From Castellaniella sp049673105 (lineage in GTDB: Bacteria > Pseudomonadota > Gammaproteobacteria > Burkholderiales > Burkholderiaceae_B), in assembly GCF_049673105.1 (NCBI RefSeq), contig NZ_JBATXG010000019.1, positions 40,782 through 104,781 of the forward strand: a stretch of DNA of 64,000 nt. Reading direction: 5' to 3'. How positions within the stretch are numbered: the first letter of the stretch is position 1; every line of letters begins with the position of its first letter. The translations under genes and the position numbers were made by a program. The notes beneath the pieces were generated by a model that was not told where the DNA came from, did not search any database, and was given only the letters and a program-made list of their open reading frames with translations. Shown here in pieces: positions 44,059 to 52,559 of this stretch.

Positions 44059-45312
44059 TTAGCTGTTGTAGCGCTTGGCGTCCAGGTCGTCGCTGCGGAT
44101 GGCAGTGGGCTGCGAGGACACGATGTCGGCGATCAGGCGACCGCTGCCGCAGGCCATCGTCCAGCCCAGCGTGCCGTGGCCGGTGTTCAAGAACAGATTG
44201 TCCAGCCGTGAACGACCGATGATGGGGGTGCTGTCCGGTGTCTTGGGACGCAGGCCGGTCCAGAAGTGCACGTCGCCGGGCGTGTAGCTGCCGGGGAAGA
44301 GATCGTTCAGGACCATTTCCAGCGTGCGCTGGCGGCGCGGGTCCAGATGCGTGTCGTAGCCCACGACTTCGGCCATGCCGCCCACCCGGATGCGTTGATC
44401 AAAGCGAGTCAGCGCGATCTTGTAGGTTTCGTCCAGCAAGGTGGATACCGGCGCCCGTGCCGGGTCGGCGATATCCACAGTGATGGAATAGCCCTTCATC
44501 GGATAGATCGGCAGATCCAGGATACCGCGCAGCAGCAGCGGGGAATACGAGCCCAGCGCCACGACGTAGGCGTCGGCCTGCATCAGACCCGACGCGCACT
44601 GCACGCTGCTGATGCGCCCGCCCGCCTGGTGCAGGGCCTGGATGGTTTCCCCATAGCGGAACTGCACGCCCTGGGCTTCGGCCAGCCGGGTCAACTCGTG
44701 GGTGAACAGACGGCAATCTCCGGTCTCGTCGTCCGGTGTGCGCAGGCCGCCGACCAGCTTGTGGCGGACCTGATGCAGCGCGGGTTCATAGTCGACCAGG
44801 CGATCCCCATCGATCATCTCGTAGGCGACGCCCGCATCGCTCAAGGCCTGCACGTCGAGCTGGGCGGCGTCCATCTGTTTCTGGGTACGGAAAACTTGCA
44901 GCGTCCCCTGGCGGCGGCCCTCGAACTGGATGCCGGTATCGGATTGCAGTTCGTGCAGGCACTGACGGCTATAGGCCGACAGGCGCAGCATGCGGTCTTT
45001 GTTGACGGCATAGCGGGCCGGGGTGCAGTTGCGCCACATGTCGAACATCCAGCGCAACTGGAACAGGCTGCCATCGGGCCGGATGGTCAGCGGAGCATGC
45101 TGGGTGAATAGCCATTTCAGGGCTTTCAGGGGGATGCCGGGGGCTGCCCAGGGCGAAGAATAGCCGAAGGACAGCTGCCCTGCGTTGCCGAAGCTGGTCT
45201 CTTCCGCGGTGCCCGATTCCCGGTCAATCACGGTCACTTCGTGCCCCTGGCGTGCCAGGTAATAGGCGCTCGTGACACCCACGACGCCGGCCCCTAAAAC
45301 GAGAACCTTCAT
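44059..45312 (-). CDS. dadA: D-amino acid dehydrogenase small subunit
   Basis: An FAD-dependent, membrane-associated enzyme oxidising D-alanine and other D-amino acids to 2-oxo acids. The 417 residues carry the N-terminal dinucleotide-binding motif VLGAGVVGVTSAYYLARQG (5-23), SFGNAGQLSFGYSSPWAAPG (about 40-59), YPMKGYSITVDI, and the C-terminal GLRPKTPDSTPIIGRS and NTGHGTLGWTMACGSG. It diverges from a gene for an Lrp-type regulator, the common arrangement for dadA, so amino-acid-responsive control is probable. No alanine racemase (dadX) gene is adjacent. Confidence 0.95.
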   Translation of the reverse strand: MKVLVLGAGVVGVTSAYYLARQGHEVTVIDRESGTAEETSFGNAGQLSFGYSSPWAAPGIPLKALKWLFTQHAPLTIRPDGSLFQLRWMFDMWRNCTPARYAVNKDRMLRLSAYSRQCLHELQSDTGIQFEGRRQGTLQVFRTQKQMDAAQLDVQALSDAGVAYEMIDGDRLVDYEPALHQVRHKLVGGLRTPDDETGDCRLFTHELTRLAEAQGVQFRYGETIQALHQAGGRISSVQCASGLMQADAYVVALGSYSPLLLRGILDLPIYPMKGYSITVDIADPARAPVSTLLDETYKIALTRFDQRIRVGGMAEVVGYDTHLDPRRQRTLEMVLNDLFPGSYTPGDVHFWTGLRPKTPDSTPIIGRSRLDNLFLNTGHGTLGWTMACGSGRLIADIVSSQPTAIRSDDLDAKRYNS

Positions 45313-45367
45313 GGTCGAACCTCGATTAAATTAAATTTTAGTCATGATAGGCAATATCATCAGGTTA

Positions 45368-45381
45368 TTTTTCATGAAAAA
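45368..45381. promoter_or_regulatory. AT-rich palindrome, candidate Lrp site upstream of dadA
   Basis: TTTTTCATGAAAAA is a perfect 14-base palindrome 56 bases upstream of the dadA start; a related CCATGAAAT lies about 15 bases further. Lrp/AsnC proteins bind AT-rich dyads in such positions. The surroundings are much more AT-rich than the rest of the window. Confidence 0.45.
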
Positions 45382-45492
45382 AATGAGTTTCCATGAAATA
45401 CACACTGTGCCGGCTGGTCAAACCTTGCGCAGTAGTACAAAATGCTGCTTGTATGGAATGCCGCTGCTGCAGTGGCGGTTTTCACCCTGTTT

Positions 45493-45551
45493 CGCACCGA
45501 CTTTAGCCTGCGCGCGCCGGCCTTTGTAACCGGCGCGGGGTGCGGCTTTTT
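45493..45551 (+). terminator. Nested stem-loop with T-run in the Lrp-gene leader
   Basis: The outer CGCACC (45493-45498) pairs with GGTGCG (45539-45544) and encloses the perfect inner stem CGCGCCGG / CCGGCGCG (45513-45520 and 45530-45537). GCTTTTT follows. This has the form of a rightward intrinsic terminator just 38 bases before the Lrp start codon. It may be an attenuator or may block transcription entering from the dadA side. Confidence 0.45.
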
Positions 45552-45588
45552 GCGGTGAATCCGGGTAGCGCCTTTAGGAGAAAATATC

Positions 45589-46077
45589 GTGCGTATACAG
45601 AAAGAATCGGTGCATACGCTGGATAAGATCGATCGCCGCATTCTGGACATGTTGCAGCAGAATGGTCGCCTGTCGATGACCGAGTTGGCCGATGCCGTCG
45701 GCTTGACCGTCACCCCTTGCATCGAACGCGTGCGACGTCTGGAACGGGATGGCACGATCACAGGCTACCATGCCCGCGTGTCTCCTGCCGCGCTGGATGC
45801 CGGTTTGCTGGTGTTCGTGGAAATCAGCATGTCCAGCAAATCCGAACGCACTTTCGAGGAATTCCGCCGCGAAGTGCTATGCGTGCCCCAGGTCCTGGAA
45901 TGCCATCTGGTGTCGGGCGACTTCGACTACATGGTCAAGGCGCGCATCAAGGAAATCAGCCAGTACCGCAATCTGCTGGGCAATATCCTGCTGCGCCTGC
46001 CGGGGGTCACACAGACCAAAAGCTGCGTGGTCATGGAAGAAGTCAAGGAAACGCTGTTTATTCCTGCGCAGAAGTAG
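45589..46077 (+). CDS. Lrp/AsnC-family transcriptional regulator
   Basis: A 162-residue regulator with an N-terminal HTH (about residues 12-60: LDKIDRRILDMLQQNGRLSM, CIERVRRLERDGTITGYHA) and a C-terminal RAM effector-binding domain (VFVEISMSSKSERTFEEF, VLECHLVSGDFDYMVKARI, VTQTKSCVVMEEVKET). It starts with GTG after a GGAG site at 45577-45580. It is divergent from dadA, and Lrp-type proteins in that position usually activate dadA in response to alanine. Its 3' end overlaps the 3' end of proB by 20 bases on opposite strands. Confidence 0.93.
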   Translation: MRIQKESVHTLDKIDRRILDMLQQNGRLSMTELADAVGLTVTPCIERVRRLERDGTITGYHARVSPAALDAGLLVFVEISMSSKSERTFEEFRREVLCVPQVLECHLVSGDFDYMVKARIKEISQYRNLLGNILLRLPGVTQTKSCVVMEEVKETLFIPAQK

Positions 46078-47224
46078 CGGTGCGCGCCCGGACCACCACC
46101 ATATTGTCGCGGTGGATCAGTTCGGGGTCGGACAGGTGCCCCAGGATGTCCGCGATGCGGGCGCTGGGCTGGCGCAGGATACGGGCCGTATCGGCAGCGG
46201 AATAGTTGATCAGTCCGCGACCGCATTCCACGCCATGCTCGTCGACACAGGCCACGACGTCGCCGCGTTCGAAATCGCCTTCCACATGCGTCACGCCGAT
46301 CGGCAGCAGGCTGCGGTGTCCCTGCGTCAGGGCCCGCACGGCTCCGGCATCCAGGGTGACGCGCCCGCGCAGGCGCAGGTGATTCGCCATCCAGCGCTGG
46401 CGGGCGGACCGGACCGGCAGCACGGCCTGTAATTCGGTGCCGATGGCCTCGCCGGATGCCAGACGCTGCAGCACCGCCGGTTCGCGCCCGGACGCAATGA
46501 TGGTGTGGCCGCCGCTGTTGGCGGCGCGTCGGGCAGCCAGGACCTTGGTCAGCATGCCGCCCGTGCCGATGGCGCTGCCTGATCCACCTGCCATGGCTTC
46601 CAGAGCGGGATCGCCTGCCTGGCCTCGGTGGATGAATTGCGCATCGGCGTGCTTGCGCGGATCGGCGCTGTACAGTCCCGCCTGGTCGGTCAGGATGATC
46701 AGCACGCTGGCTTCGACCAGATTGGTCACCAGGGCGCCCAGTGTGTCGTTGTCGCCAACGCGAATTTCGTCGGTGACGACGGTGTCGTTTTCATTGACGA
46801 TGGGGACCACGCCCAGGTTCAGCAGCGTCACCAGGGTGCTGCGGGCGTTCAGGTAGCGGCGCCGGTCAGACAGGTCTTCGTGGGTCAGCAGAATCTGGGC
46901 CGTGCGGATGCCGTGGCGGGCAAAGGCGGCCTCGTAAGCCTGGATCAGGCCCATCTGTCCGACGGCTGCCGCCGCCTGCAGCTCGGACATGGCCTTGGGC
47001 CGGCGCGGCCAGCCCAGGCGGGCCATGCCTTCGGCAATGGCGCCGCTGGAGACCAGCACGATCTGGCGCCCTGCGGCGTGCAGATCGGCGATTTGTTCCG
47101 CCCATTGCGCCACGGCCTGCAGGTCGATGCCCCGGCCTTCATTGGTGACCAGAGACGAGCCGACCTTGAGAACCAGACGATGAGCGTCTCGGGCGACTGA
47201 AGAAGGCAGGGCAGGCGTAGACAT
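46058..47224 (-). CDS. proB: Glutamate 5-kinase
   Basis: Phosphorylates L-glutamate for proline synthesis and is usually feedback-inhibited by proline. The 388-residue protein contains the amino acid kinase domain (HRLVLKVGSSLVTNEGRG, VLVSSGAIAEGMARLGW, GVVPIVNENDTV, GDNDTLGALVT, GTGGMLTKV-AAR) and a C-terminal PUA domain (about 290-375, from GRVTLDAGAVRALTQG). MSTPALPSS is taken as the start; an ATG 21 bases earlier is possible. It is downstream of obgE, a common arrangement in betaproteobacteria; proA is not in the window. Confidence 0.95.
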   Translation of the reverse strand: MSTPALPSSVARDAHRLVLKVGSSLVTNEGRGIDLQAVAQWAEQIADLHAAGRQIVLVSSGAIAEGMARLGWPRRPKAMSELQAAAAVGQMGLIQAYEAAFARHGIRTAQILLTHEDLSDRRRYLNARSTLVTLLNLGVVPIVNENDTVVTDEIRVGDNDTLGALVTNLVEASVLIILTDQAGLYSADPRKHADAQFIHRGQAGDPALEAMAGGSGSAIGTGGMLTKVLAARRAANSGGHTIIASGREPAVLQRLASGEAIGTELQAVLPVRSARQRWMANHLRLRGRVTLDAGAVRALTQGHRSLLPIGVTHVEGDFERGDVVACVDEHGVECGRGLINYSAADTARILRQPSARIADILGHLSDPELIHRDNMVVVRARTATSAQE

Positions 47225-47322
47225 ACGGGCGGCGCGCAGCAGCAAAAGGTGGCGATCAGAGGCTCGCCTGATGGTGCAATCAGCCCGTCAGGCGAGTGTG
47301 ATGCAGTGTAGCGCAGCCCGGC

Positions 47323-48435
47323 TCAGGATGGCGTCGGTTCCTGGTCGGGATCGTGGCGTCCGCGGTGCGCCGGATTCCCGGTAAAGCGGGGGTCGTCGTC
47401 TTGCGCGTGCGCGGCCTGCTGTTGCGCGTCCAGCCAGGACTGGATGGCGCCCATCAGCGCCGGTGCGCCCGATCCGGTCAAGGCGGAAATGCAGAATACC
47501 GGGCCGGTCCACTTCAGTTCGCGACAGATGCGGTCCTGGATGGCGGCGGGGTCCTCGATCATGTCCAGTTTGTTCAGCACCAGCCAGCGCGGCTTGGCCG
47601 CCAGTTCGGGGCTGTAGCGTTCGAGTTCGCGCACGATGGCCCGGGCGTCCTGGATGGCCTGGCCGCAGGCGTCGATGTCAGGATCGGGCGAATACACGTC
47701 CAGCAGGTGCAGCAGCACCCGTGTGCGGCTGAGGTGCCGCAGGAACTGATGACCCAGCCCGGCGCCTTCGGAGGCGCCCTCGATCAGGCCGGGGATATCG
47801 GCGATGACGAAGCTGTGGGCCGGAGACGTGCGCACCACGCCCAGATTCGGGTGCAGCGTGGTGAAGGGGTAGTCGGCGATCTTGGGCTTGGCATTGGAGA
47901 CGCGCGCGATCAGCGTGGATTTGCCGGCATTGGGCATACCCAGCAGGCCGACGTCGGCCAGGACTTTCAATTCCAGTCGCAGGCGGCGTTGTTCGCCTTC
48001 GCGCCCAGGGGTGCATTGGCGCGGCGCCCGGTTGGTGCTGGATTTGAAGTGCAGATTGCCCAGGCCGCCGTTGCCGCCGGCGGCCAGTGTGACCTGTTCG
48101 CCGTGCCGGTTCAGGTCGAACAGCTGTTCGCCCGTATCGGCGTCGTGCACCACGGTGCCCACCGGCATGCGCAGGACGATGTCCGGCGCGCCGGCCCCGT
48201 ATTGATCCGATCCCCGACCGTTTTCGCCGTTTTTCGCCCGATGCAGGCGGGCATAACGGTAATCGATCAGGGTGTTGATGTTGCGGTCGGCGATGGCCAG
48301 GATGGAACCGCCGCGCCCGCCGTCGCCGCCATCGGGACCTCCCATCGGGATGAATTTTTCCCGGCGGAAGCTGGCTACGCCGTTGCCGCCTTTACCGGCA
48401 ACGACTTCGATGGTGGCTTCGTCTACGAATTTCAT
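47323..48435 (-). CDS. obgE: Obg/CgtA GTPase
   Basis: A large-subunit-associated GTPase involved in 50S assembly and stress response. The 370 residues contain the glycine-rich Obg domain (1-158; KGGNGVASFRREKF, GGPDGGDGGRGG), then the G domain with G1 GMPNAGKST (166-174), DYPFTTLHPNLG (switch I/G2), DIPGLIEGASEGAGLG (G3) and NKLDMI (G4). The last 30 residues are acidic and variable. It lies downstream of rplU-rpmA but behind a strong terminator, so read-through or a separate promoter is needed. Confidence 0.96.
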   Translation of the reverse strand: MKFVDEATIEVVAGKGGNGVASFRREKFIPMGGPDGGDGGRGGSILAIADRNINTLIDYRYARLHRAKNGENGRGSDQYGAGAPDIVLRMPVGTVVHDADTGEQLFDLNRHGEQVTLAAGGNGGLGNLHFKSSTNRAPRQCTPGREGEQRRLRLELKVLADVGLLGMPNAGKSTLIARVSNAKPKIADYPFTTLHPNLGVVRTSPAHSFVIADIPGLIEGASEGAGLGHQFLRHLSRTRVLLHLLDVYSPDPDIDACGQAIQDARAIVRELERYSPELAAKPRWLVLNKLDMIEDPAAIQDRICRELKWTGPVFCISALTGSGAPALMGAIQSWLDAQQQAAHAQDDDPRFTGNPAHRGRHDPDQEPTPS

Positions 48436-48452
48436 GATAAATACATTCTAAT

Positions 48453-48485
48453 GAAAAAAAAGACCCTGCTGGATAGCAGGGTCTT
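48453..48485 (-). terminator. Strong intrinsic terminator after rpmA
   Basis: Read leftward, AAGACCCTGCT and AGCAGGGTCTT form a perfect 11-bp stem with a four-base loop, followed by an eight-T tract. It ends the rplU-rpmA transcript 18 bases beyond the rpmA stop and 18 bases before the obgE start. Confidence 0.93.
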
Positions 48486-48503
48486 TACACTAATCCAGGA
48501 TGA

Positions 48504-48764
48504 TTAGTTCACCGCTTCGACCGAGACGGTGCGCTTGTTCAGCGCCCCTTTGATCGAGAACTGCACGGTGCCGTCCACCAGGGAAAACAGCGTGTGGTCC
48601 TTGCCGATGCCGACGTTCACGCCGGGGTGAAACTGCGTACCGCGTTGACGGACGATGATGCCGCCAGCCAGGATCGCCTGGCCACCGTAGACTTTCACGC
48701 CCAGTCGTTTCGATTCTGAATCGCGGCCGTTGCGAGTCGAGCCGCCGCCCTTTTTGTGTGCCAT
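48504..48764 (-). CDS. rpmA: 50S ribosomal protein L27
   Basis: An 86-residue ribosomal protein near the peptidyl transferase centre. The sequence MAHKKGGGSTRNGRDSESKR is the canonical uncleaved N-terminal tail, followed by LGVKVYGGQAILAGGIIVRQ and HPGVNVGIGKDHTLFSL. It is 20 bases downstream of rplU and followed by a strong terminator. Confidence 0.98.
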   Translation of the reverse strand: MAHKKGGGSTRNGRDSESKRLGVKVYGGQAILAGGIIVRQRGTQFHPGVNVGIGKDHTLFSLVDGTVQFSIKGALNKRTVSVEAVN

Positions 48765-48784
48765 GAGTTGTGCTCCTTACCGGA

Positions 48785-49096
48785 TCAGGCCGCAACGGCG
48801 TCGATGCGGATTTCGGTGTAGTTCTGACGATGACCTTGATGCTTCTGATAGTGCTTGCGACGGCGCATCTTGAAGATTTTGATCTTGTCGTGACGGCCTT
48901 GTGCAAGAACGGTGGCTTTGACCGCAGCGCCGGCAACGAAGGGCGTGCCGATCTTCAGCGTATCGCCTTCGCCGACCGACAATACCTGGTCCAGCGAGAT
49001 TTCTTGCCCAATGTCAGCCGGTATCTGTTCGATTTTCAATTTTTGACCAGCGCAAACACGATACTGTTTGCCGCCGGTTTTTATGACCGCGTACAT
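48785..49096 (-). CDS. rplU: 50S ribosomal protein L21
   Basis: A 103-residue ribosomal protein that binds 23S rRNA. The start MYAVIKTGGKQYRV, the VLSVGEGDTLKIGTPFVAGA segment and the RRRKHYQKHQGHRQNYTEI C-terminal region are diagnostic. It leads the rplU-rpmA pair, with a 185-base upstream spacer that should hold the promoter. Confidence 0.98.
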   Translation of the reverse strand: MYAVIKTGGKQYRVCAGQKLKIEQIPADIGQEISLDQVLSVGEGDTLKIGTPFVAGAAVKATVLAQGRHDKIKIFKMRRRKHYQKHQGHRQNYTEIRIDAVAA

Positions 49097-49228
49097 GGGG
49101 ATTCCCTGTTAAAAATGACCGGCGAGAACGGCGCGCGCCCCTGTTTTCAAGGGTGACACGCAAAGCCCGATTCATGATGCCGGGGATGCCAAAAACGGCC
49201 CAACTTCGCTAAAAGCTGGACCAAGCTT

Positions 49229-49256
49229 GTTATTTTTGCAGAATTCCGTTTGTAAA
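49229..49256 (-). promoter_or_regulatory. Candidate rplU promoter
   Basis: Read leftward, TTTACA (49256-49251), a 16-base spacer and AATAAC (49234-49229) give a sigma-70-like promoter in an AT-rich patch. The leader to rplU would be about 125 bases. The leader is long enough to contain regulatory structure, but I recognise none. Confidence 0.4.
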
Positions 49257-49281
49257 TCAAGGGGATCTGGGTAAACGGGTG

Positions 49282-50508
49282 CTATGACCGGTAATCCGCA
49301 TTGATGGTGACGTATTCGTGCGAAAAGTCGCAGGTGTACACCGTATCGGCGACCGTACCGCGCCCCAGGGCGACCCGTACCAGGATTTCGGCCTCAGCCA
49401 TGATGCGCTGGCCGTCTGCTTCGCGGTAGCCGGGGTCGCGTCCGCCTTGGGATGCGACCTGCACATCGCCCAACCACAAGGTCAGCTTGGAGACATCCAG
49501 ATCGTCGATGCCGGCGTAGCCGATGGCGGCCAGGATGCGCCCCAGATTGGGATCGGATGCATAAAAAGCGGTCTTGACCAGAGGGGAATGCGCGATTGCA
49601 TAGGCGACTTTCAGGGCTTCTTCGGTGGTGGCGGCCTGTTCCACGCGGATGGTCATGAATTTCGTCGCGCCTTCGGCATCGCGTACGATTTTCTGAGCCA
49701 GATCGCGGGCGGCGTCTGTCAGGGCCTGGGCCAGGGAAGCGTAGCGCGGGTCCTGTTCGGATTCGATGCGCACGCCGCTGGCGCCGGTGGCCAGGATGAT
49801 GAAGGAATCATTGGTGGACGTGTCGCCGTCGACCGTGATGCGATTGAAGGACTGATCGGCGATCTGGCGGGCCAGCGTCTGCAGCAACTGGGGCGCCAGG
49901 CCGGCGTCCGTACCCAGGAAGCCCAGCATGGTCGCCATATTGGGGCGGATCATGCCGGCGCCTTTGCTGATGCCCGTGATGGTGACGGTCGCGCCGTCCA
50001 GGTCGACCCGGCGCGAATGGATCTTGGGCTGGGTATCGGTCGTCATGATGCTGTGCGCGGCGTCGAACCAGTGGTCTTCCTGCGCATTCGCAATGGCGGC
50101 GGGCAGCGCGGCGATCAGGCGGTCCACCGGCAGCGGTTCCAGGATGACGCCGGTGGAAAAGGGCAGGATCTGATCGGCCCGCAGGTGCAGCTGGCTGGCC
50201 AGGGCGGCGCAGGTGTCGTTGGCGGCCTGCAAGCCCGGTGCGCCGGTGCCGGCATTGGCATTGCCCGTATTGATCACCAGGGCGCGGATGCCCTGGCCGG
50301 CGGCCAGGTGGGCTTCGCAGACCTGGACCGGGGCGGCGCGAAAGCGATTGCGCGTGAACACGCCCGCCACGGAGGTCCCCGCGTCCAGCAGCAGCACGGT
50401 CAGATCGCGGCGATCCGCCTTGCGGATACCAGCTTCGGCGATGCCGATACGAATGCCGGCGACCGGAAAAATGGCGTCACGCGCCGGGATATGCAGATTG
50501 ATGGCCAT
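49282..50508 (-). CDS. argJ: Bifunctional ornithine acetyltransferase / N-acetylglutamate synthase
   Basis: Transfers acetyl from N-acetylornithine to glutamate, closing the cyclic arginine pathway. The 408-residue precursor is self-cleaved before Thr193 in the conserved MATMLGFLGTD segment. Other features are VINTGNANAGTGAPGL, FSTGVILEPLP, SKGAGMIRPNM, TVDGDTSTNDSFIILA and GRILAAIGYAG. It stands alone, leftward, between a MarR-regulator gene and rplU. Whether it has both activities or only the ornithine transfer cannot be told from sequence. Confidence 0.96.
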   Translation of the reverse strand: MAINLHIPARDAIFPVAGIRIGIAEAGIRKADRRDLTVLLLDAGTSVAGVFTRNRFRAAPVQVCEAHLAAGQGIRALVINTGNANAGTGAPGLQAANDTCAALASQLHLRADQILPFSTGVILEPLPVDRLIAALPAAIANAQEDHWFDAAHSIMTTDTQPKIHSRRVDLDGATVTITGISKGAGMIRPNMATMLGFLGTDAGLAPQLLQTLARQIADQSFNRITVDGDTSTNDSFIILATGASGVRIESEQDPRYASLAQALTDAARDLAQKIVRDAEGATKFMTIRVEQAATTEEALKVAYAIAHSPLVKTAFYASDPNLGRILAAIGYAGIDDLDVSKLTLWLGDVQVASQGGRDPGYREADGQRIMAEAEILVRVALGRGTVADTVYTCDFSHEYVTINADYRS

Positions 50509-50611
50509 GGGGATCGAGGGTCTGGGTTATTCGCAGGGGTCAAAAAACAAACTCCCATTCTATGACGAATGCGGTGGGCAGACCTAGACGCCGTCCCTGC
50601 GGATGCCCGAC

Positions 50612-51142
50612 TCAGACGGCGGGCAGGCGCGCGTAGGTGGTCTGTTTCAGGTCGCCCAGCAGTTCGAACAGCGTGCCGCGCGCTGCCGGCGCCATGCCGC
50701 CCAGCAGCGACTGGATCCAGGATTCGTGCGCGCGCTGCATGCGGCGGTGATGACGACGGCCTTTGAGGGTCAGGCGGATCAGGGAACTGCGCCGGTCGCC
50801 ATCGTCTTTCAGGCGTTCCACCAGGCCGTCTTTTTCCAGCTGGTCGGTGATGCCGGTGATGTTGCCGTTGGTGACCATCATCAGGCGCGAGAGTTCGCTC
50901 ATTTTCAGGCCCTTTGGGGCATGCGTCAGCTGCGACATCAGGTCGAAGCGCGGCAGCGTCGTCTGAAATTCGCTGCGCAGGCGGCTGCGCACTTCGTTTT
51001 CGATCAGTGTGCAGCAACTGAGCATGCGCAGCCACAGGCGAATGTCAGCAGGTTCCTGGCCGGTGGCGCGCGTTTCCAGATCGGGAAAGTCCAGTGCAAC
51101 GGCAGGGTGCTGCGTGGCGGCGTAGTTGGTGTAGTCAGTCAT
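50612..51142 (-). CDS. MarR-family transcriptional regulator
   Basis: A 176-residue regulator with the MarR winged helix (about residues 40-145). FDLMSQLTHAPKGLKMSELS, VTNGNITGITDQLEKDGLVE (recognition helix and start of the wing) and RRSSLIRLTLKGRRHHR are characteristic. The N-terminal 35 residues are less typical. There is no divergent target gene, so its regulon is unknown; MarR proteins of this sort often control aromatic-compound genes. Confidence 0.9.
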   Translation of the reverse strand: MTDYTNYAATQHPAVALDFPDLETRATGQEPADIRLWLRMLSCCTLIENEVRSRLRSEFQTTLPRFDLMSQLTHAPKGLKMSELSRLMMVTNGNITGITDQLEKDGLVERLKDDGDRRSSLIRLTLKGRRHHRRMQRAHESWIQSLLGGMAPAARGTLFELLGDLKQTTYARLPAV

Positions 51143-51249
51143 GACGCGCCCTTGGGCCGCCTGGCGGCCTCTTCTGTGAATGATGAACTTAGTTTAGGGG
51201 TCGAATGCCTGCGCGTCTTTGTTCTGGGTCAAGGGATTTGAAGTTCGTA

Positions 51250-52536
51250 CTATTTCGCCGCCAGCTTCGCAAAGACGCGATCCGCTGCGGCCAGGGTTTC
51301 CTGGATGATGGCGTCGTCATGGGTGATGGAGACGAAACCGGCCTCGAATGCGGACGGCGCAAAGTGCACGCCCGCATCCAGCATGCCGTGGAAGAAGCGC
51401 TTGAAGGCGTCCTGGTCGCAGGCGGAGACCTCGGCCAGGCTGGTGGGAATGCTGTCGCGGAAATAGATCCCGAACAGCCCGCCCTGCCAATCGCCGCTGA
51501 ACGGCACCCCGTGGCGGCGGGCGCAGTCGACCAGGCCTTGGATGAGCTTGCCTGTTTGCGCATGCAGCCGGTCGTAGAGGCCGGGTTCCGTCAGGCGGCG
51601 CAGCGTCACCAGGCCGGCTGCCACGGCGACCGGATTGCCCGACAAGGTGCCGGCCTGATAGACCCCGCCCAGGGGGGCGATGTCGGCCATGACGTCGGCG
51701 CGACCGCCAAAGGCGCCCACCGGCATGCCGCCGCCGATGATCTTGGCCAGCGTCGTCAGGTCCGGCGTCACGCCCGACAGACCTTGCACCCCTTGCGGCC
51801 CGACGCGCAGGCCGGTCATGACCTCGTCAAAAATCAGCAGGGCGCCGTACTGTGTGCACAGCGAACGCAGGCCTTCCAGGAAGCCCGGCGCAGGGCGCAC
51901 CAGGTTCATGTTGCCGGCGATGGGTTCGACGATGATGCAGGCGATCTCGTCTGGATATTGCGCGAAGGCGGCCTCGACGGCGGCCAGGTCGTTGTAGTCC
52001 AGCACCAGGGTGTGCTGCACGAATTCCGGTGGCACACCCGCCGAGGACGGATTGCCGAAGGTCAGCATGCCCGATCCGGCTTTGACCAGCAGGCTGTCGG
52101 AATGGCCGTGGTAGCAGCCTTCGAATTTGACGATTTTGTGGCGGCCCGTGTGGCCTCGCGCCAGGCGGATGGCGGACATGGTGGCTTCGGTGCCGGAACT
52201 GACCAGCCGCACCTGCTCGATGGACGGGATGCGGTCGATGATTGCTTCGGCGATCTGGATTTCGGCCTCGGTCGGGGCGCCGAAGGACAGGCCGCCTTCG
52301 GCGGCGGCTTGCACGGCGCGGACGACTTCGGGGTCGGCGTGGCCCAGGATGGCCGGCCCCCAGGAGCCGACGTAATCGATGTAACGGACGTCGTCGGCAT
52401 CCCACAGATAGGGGCCTTGCGCCCGCTGGATGAAAGGCGGGGTGCCGCCCACCGAGCGGAAGGCGCGCACGGGGGAATTGACGCCGCCGGGGATGGCGCG
52501 GCAGGCGCGTTCAAACAGTTCGGTATTGCGGGACAT
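51250..52536 (-). CDS. hemL: Glutamate-1-semialdehyde 2,1-aminomutase
   Basis: Converts glutamate-1-semialdehyde to 5-aminolevulinate, the C5 route to tetrapyrroles. The 428-residue PLP enzyme has the Schiff-base lysine at 265 in TTLAKIIGGGMP, the same numbering as E. coli. The N-terminal LFERACRAIPGGVNSPVRAF, SSGTEATMSAIRLARG and FDEVMTGLRVG are diagnostic. The ATG at 52534-52536 is used; an upstream in-frame start adds nine residues. It follows thiE by 23 bases. Confidence 0.97.
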   Translation of the reverse strand: MSRNTELFERACRAIPGGVNSPVRAFRSVGGTPPFIQRAQGPYLWDADDVRYIDYVGSWGPAILGHADPEVVRAVQAAAEGGLSFGAPTEAEIQIAEAIIDRIPSIEQVRLVSSGTEATMSAIRLARGHTGRHKIVKFEGCYHGHSDSLLVKAGSGMLTFGNPSSAGVPPEFVQHTLVLDYNDLAAVEAAFAQYPDEIACIIVEPIAGNMNLVRPAPGFLEGLRSLCTQYGALLIFDEVMTGLRVGPQGVQGLSGVTPDLTTLAKIIGGGMPVGAFGGRADVMADIAPLGGVYQAGTLSGNPVAVAAGLVTLRRLTEPGLYDRLHAQTGKLIQGLVDCARRHGVPFSGDWQGGLFGIYFRDSIPTSLAEVSACDQDAFKRFFHGMLDAGVHFAPSAFEAGFVSITHDDAIIQETLAAADRVFAKLAAK

Positions 52537-52559
52537 GAGTGGGTTCCGGAATAAAAAGG

